Shown here: in pieces, positions 63,801-64,000 of the stretch | How positions within the stretch are numbered: position 1 is the first letter of the stretch | Layout of the letters: each line of letters begins with the position of its first letter | DNA from: Ignavibacteriota bacterium | Lineage (GTDB): Bacteria; Bacteroidota; Ignavibacteria; Ignavibacteriales; Melioribacteraceae | Direction of reading: 5' to 3' | Assembly: GCA_016716225.1 (NCBI GenBank) | Contig: JADJWT010000001.1 | Location: forward strand, 1,866,001-1,930,000 | Length of the DNA stretch: 64,000 nucleotides | Notes under the pieces: model-generated | Database searches by the model: none | Seen by the model: the letters and a program-made list of their open reading frames with translations, nothing else | What the model was told of the DNA's origin: nothing | Translations under genes and position numbers: made by a program

Positions 63801-64000
63801 TTATTTTATATCGTAAACAATTTTGCGGACGGTATCAAACTGTAAATATGGATGTTCTTCTCTAATTAAATCTATTGCATTACTAGCCGAAATATTGCTG
63901 TTTCTTAAATTTCTAAATCTTTTTCTAATTTGATAATCACGTAAGCTCTTTTCGTTGATCAGACCTTTACTTGAAAGTAGGAAATAAGTTTCATCACTTA
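63801..64000 (-). CDS. Partial gene, C-terminal 65 residues, function unknown
   Basis: The minus strand is open from the window edge to a TAA at 63801-63803. The visible C-terminus includes YFLLSSKGLINEKSLRDY, RKRFRNLRNSNIS and the ending LQFDTVRKIVYDIK. It is basic and mostly helical, with a pattern that could be a helix-turn-helix-like bundle. I do not recognise the family. The start lies beyond base 64000. The stem-loop at 63696-63721 probably follows as its terminator. Confidence 0.6.
   Translation of the reverse strand, partial: SDETYFLLSSKGLINEKSLRDYQIRKRFRNLRNSNISASNAIDLIREEHPYLQFDTVRKIVYDIK

Noticed and set aside
1..64000. CRISPR arrays, prophage or insertion sequences
   Set aside because: No regularly spaced direct repeats, integrase, transposase or phage structural genes were seen; genes are mostly housekeeping.

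Overview
The window is an AT-rich bacterial chromosome segment with dense, short-spaced genes. It most likely comes from the Ignavibacteria (Bacteroidota/Chlorobiota group; a Melioribacteraceae- or Ignavibacteriaceae-like organism). Two secreted proteins end in the NFPNPFNP/NYPNPFNP-type C-terminal domain that marks type IX secretion cargo in this lineage. Others carry GWxTD, DUF3098-like, S46 dipeptidyl-peptidase and OstA-like domains. Several promoters match the Bacteroidota -7 consensus TAnnTTTG. LPS (Kdo, Lpt), Mla-type lipid transport and beta-barrel proteins show a Gram-negative envelope. TTG starts are common. I saw no tRNA, rRNA, CRISPR, prophage or insertion sequence, so this is mostly core genome.

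Layout. 1-6.5 kb: ccmAB-like ABC exporter, a large metallopeptidase lipoprotein, an S46 peptidase with the DPP11-type specificity residue, and 3-methyladenine DNA glycosylase; two related palindromic hairpins flank the lipoprotein gene. 6.6-22 kb: a long plus-strand run with DUF3108, CPBP protease, zinc-ribbon/DUF2007 protein, cdsA, an M48 lipoprotein, a type IX cargo protein, rimO, a GWxTD protein, a PfkB kinase, a BamA/TamA-like barrel, UbiA prenyltransferase, rnhB, yraN and mlaEFD. 22-33 kb: uvrA, then minus-strand GHL10, aroB, aroK and an outer-membrane barrel, then a DUF47/Pit phosphate uptake pair, then a PpiD-like foldase. 33-36 kb: two paralogous 70-residue membrane proteins directly before a sodium:solute symporter.

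36-46 kb: a plus-strand block with Ste24-like protease, gatC, kdsB, a PLP enzyme, an orphan B12-binding subunit, an acyltransferase-like membrane protein, ruvB, kdsA, kdsD, lptC, OstA-like lptA and lptB. This is a nearly complete Kdo synthesis and LPS export set lacking kdsC. 46-54 kb: a second type IX cargo gene with a structured leader, a CoA-acylating aldehyde dehydrogenase with a possible microcompartment-targeting tail, a PEGA-thioredoxin-like lipoprotein, and a four-gene set of two LiaF-like membrane proteins with a LytS/LytR two-component system. 54-64 kb: rmuC, a penicillin acylase-type hydrolase, metF, an oxidoreductase, ddl, an FtsB-like protein, rarA, a frameshifted dprA, a EutN/CcmL microcompartment vertex protein, a DUF3098-like protein and a partial unknown gene.

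The strongest leads are the twin micro-proteins beside the symporter, the EutN vertex protein coupled to dprA (with the possibly targeted aldehyde dehydrogenase elsewhere in the window), the dprA frameshift, and the covarying hairpin repeats. All functional calls are by reading motifs; no database search was run.
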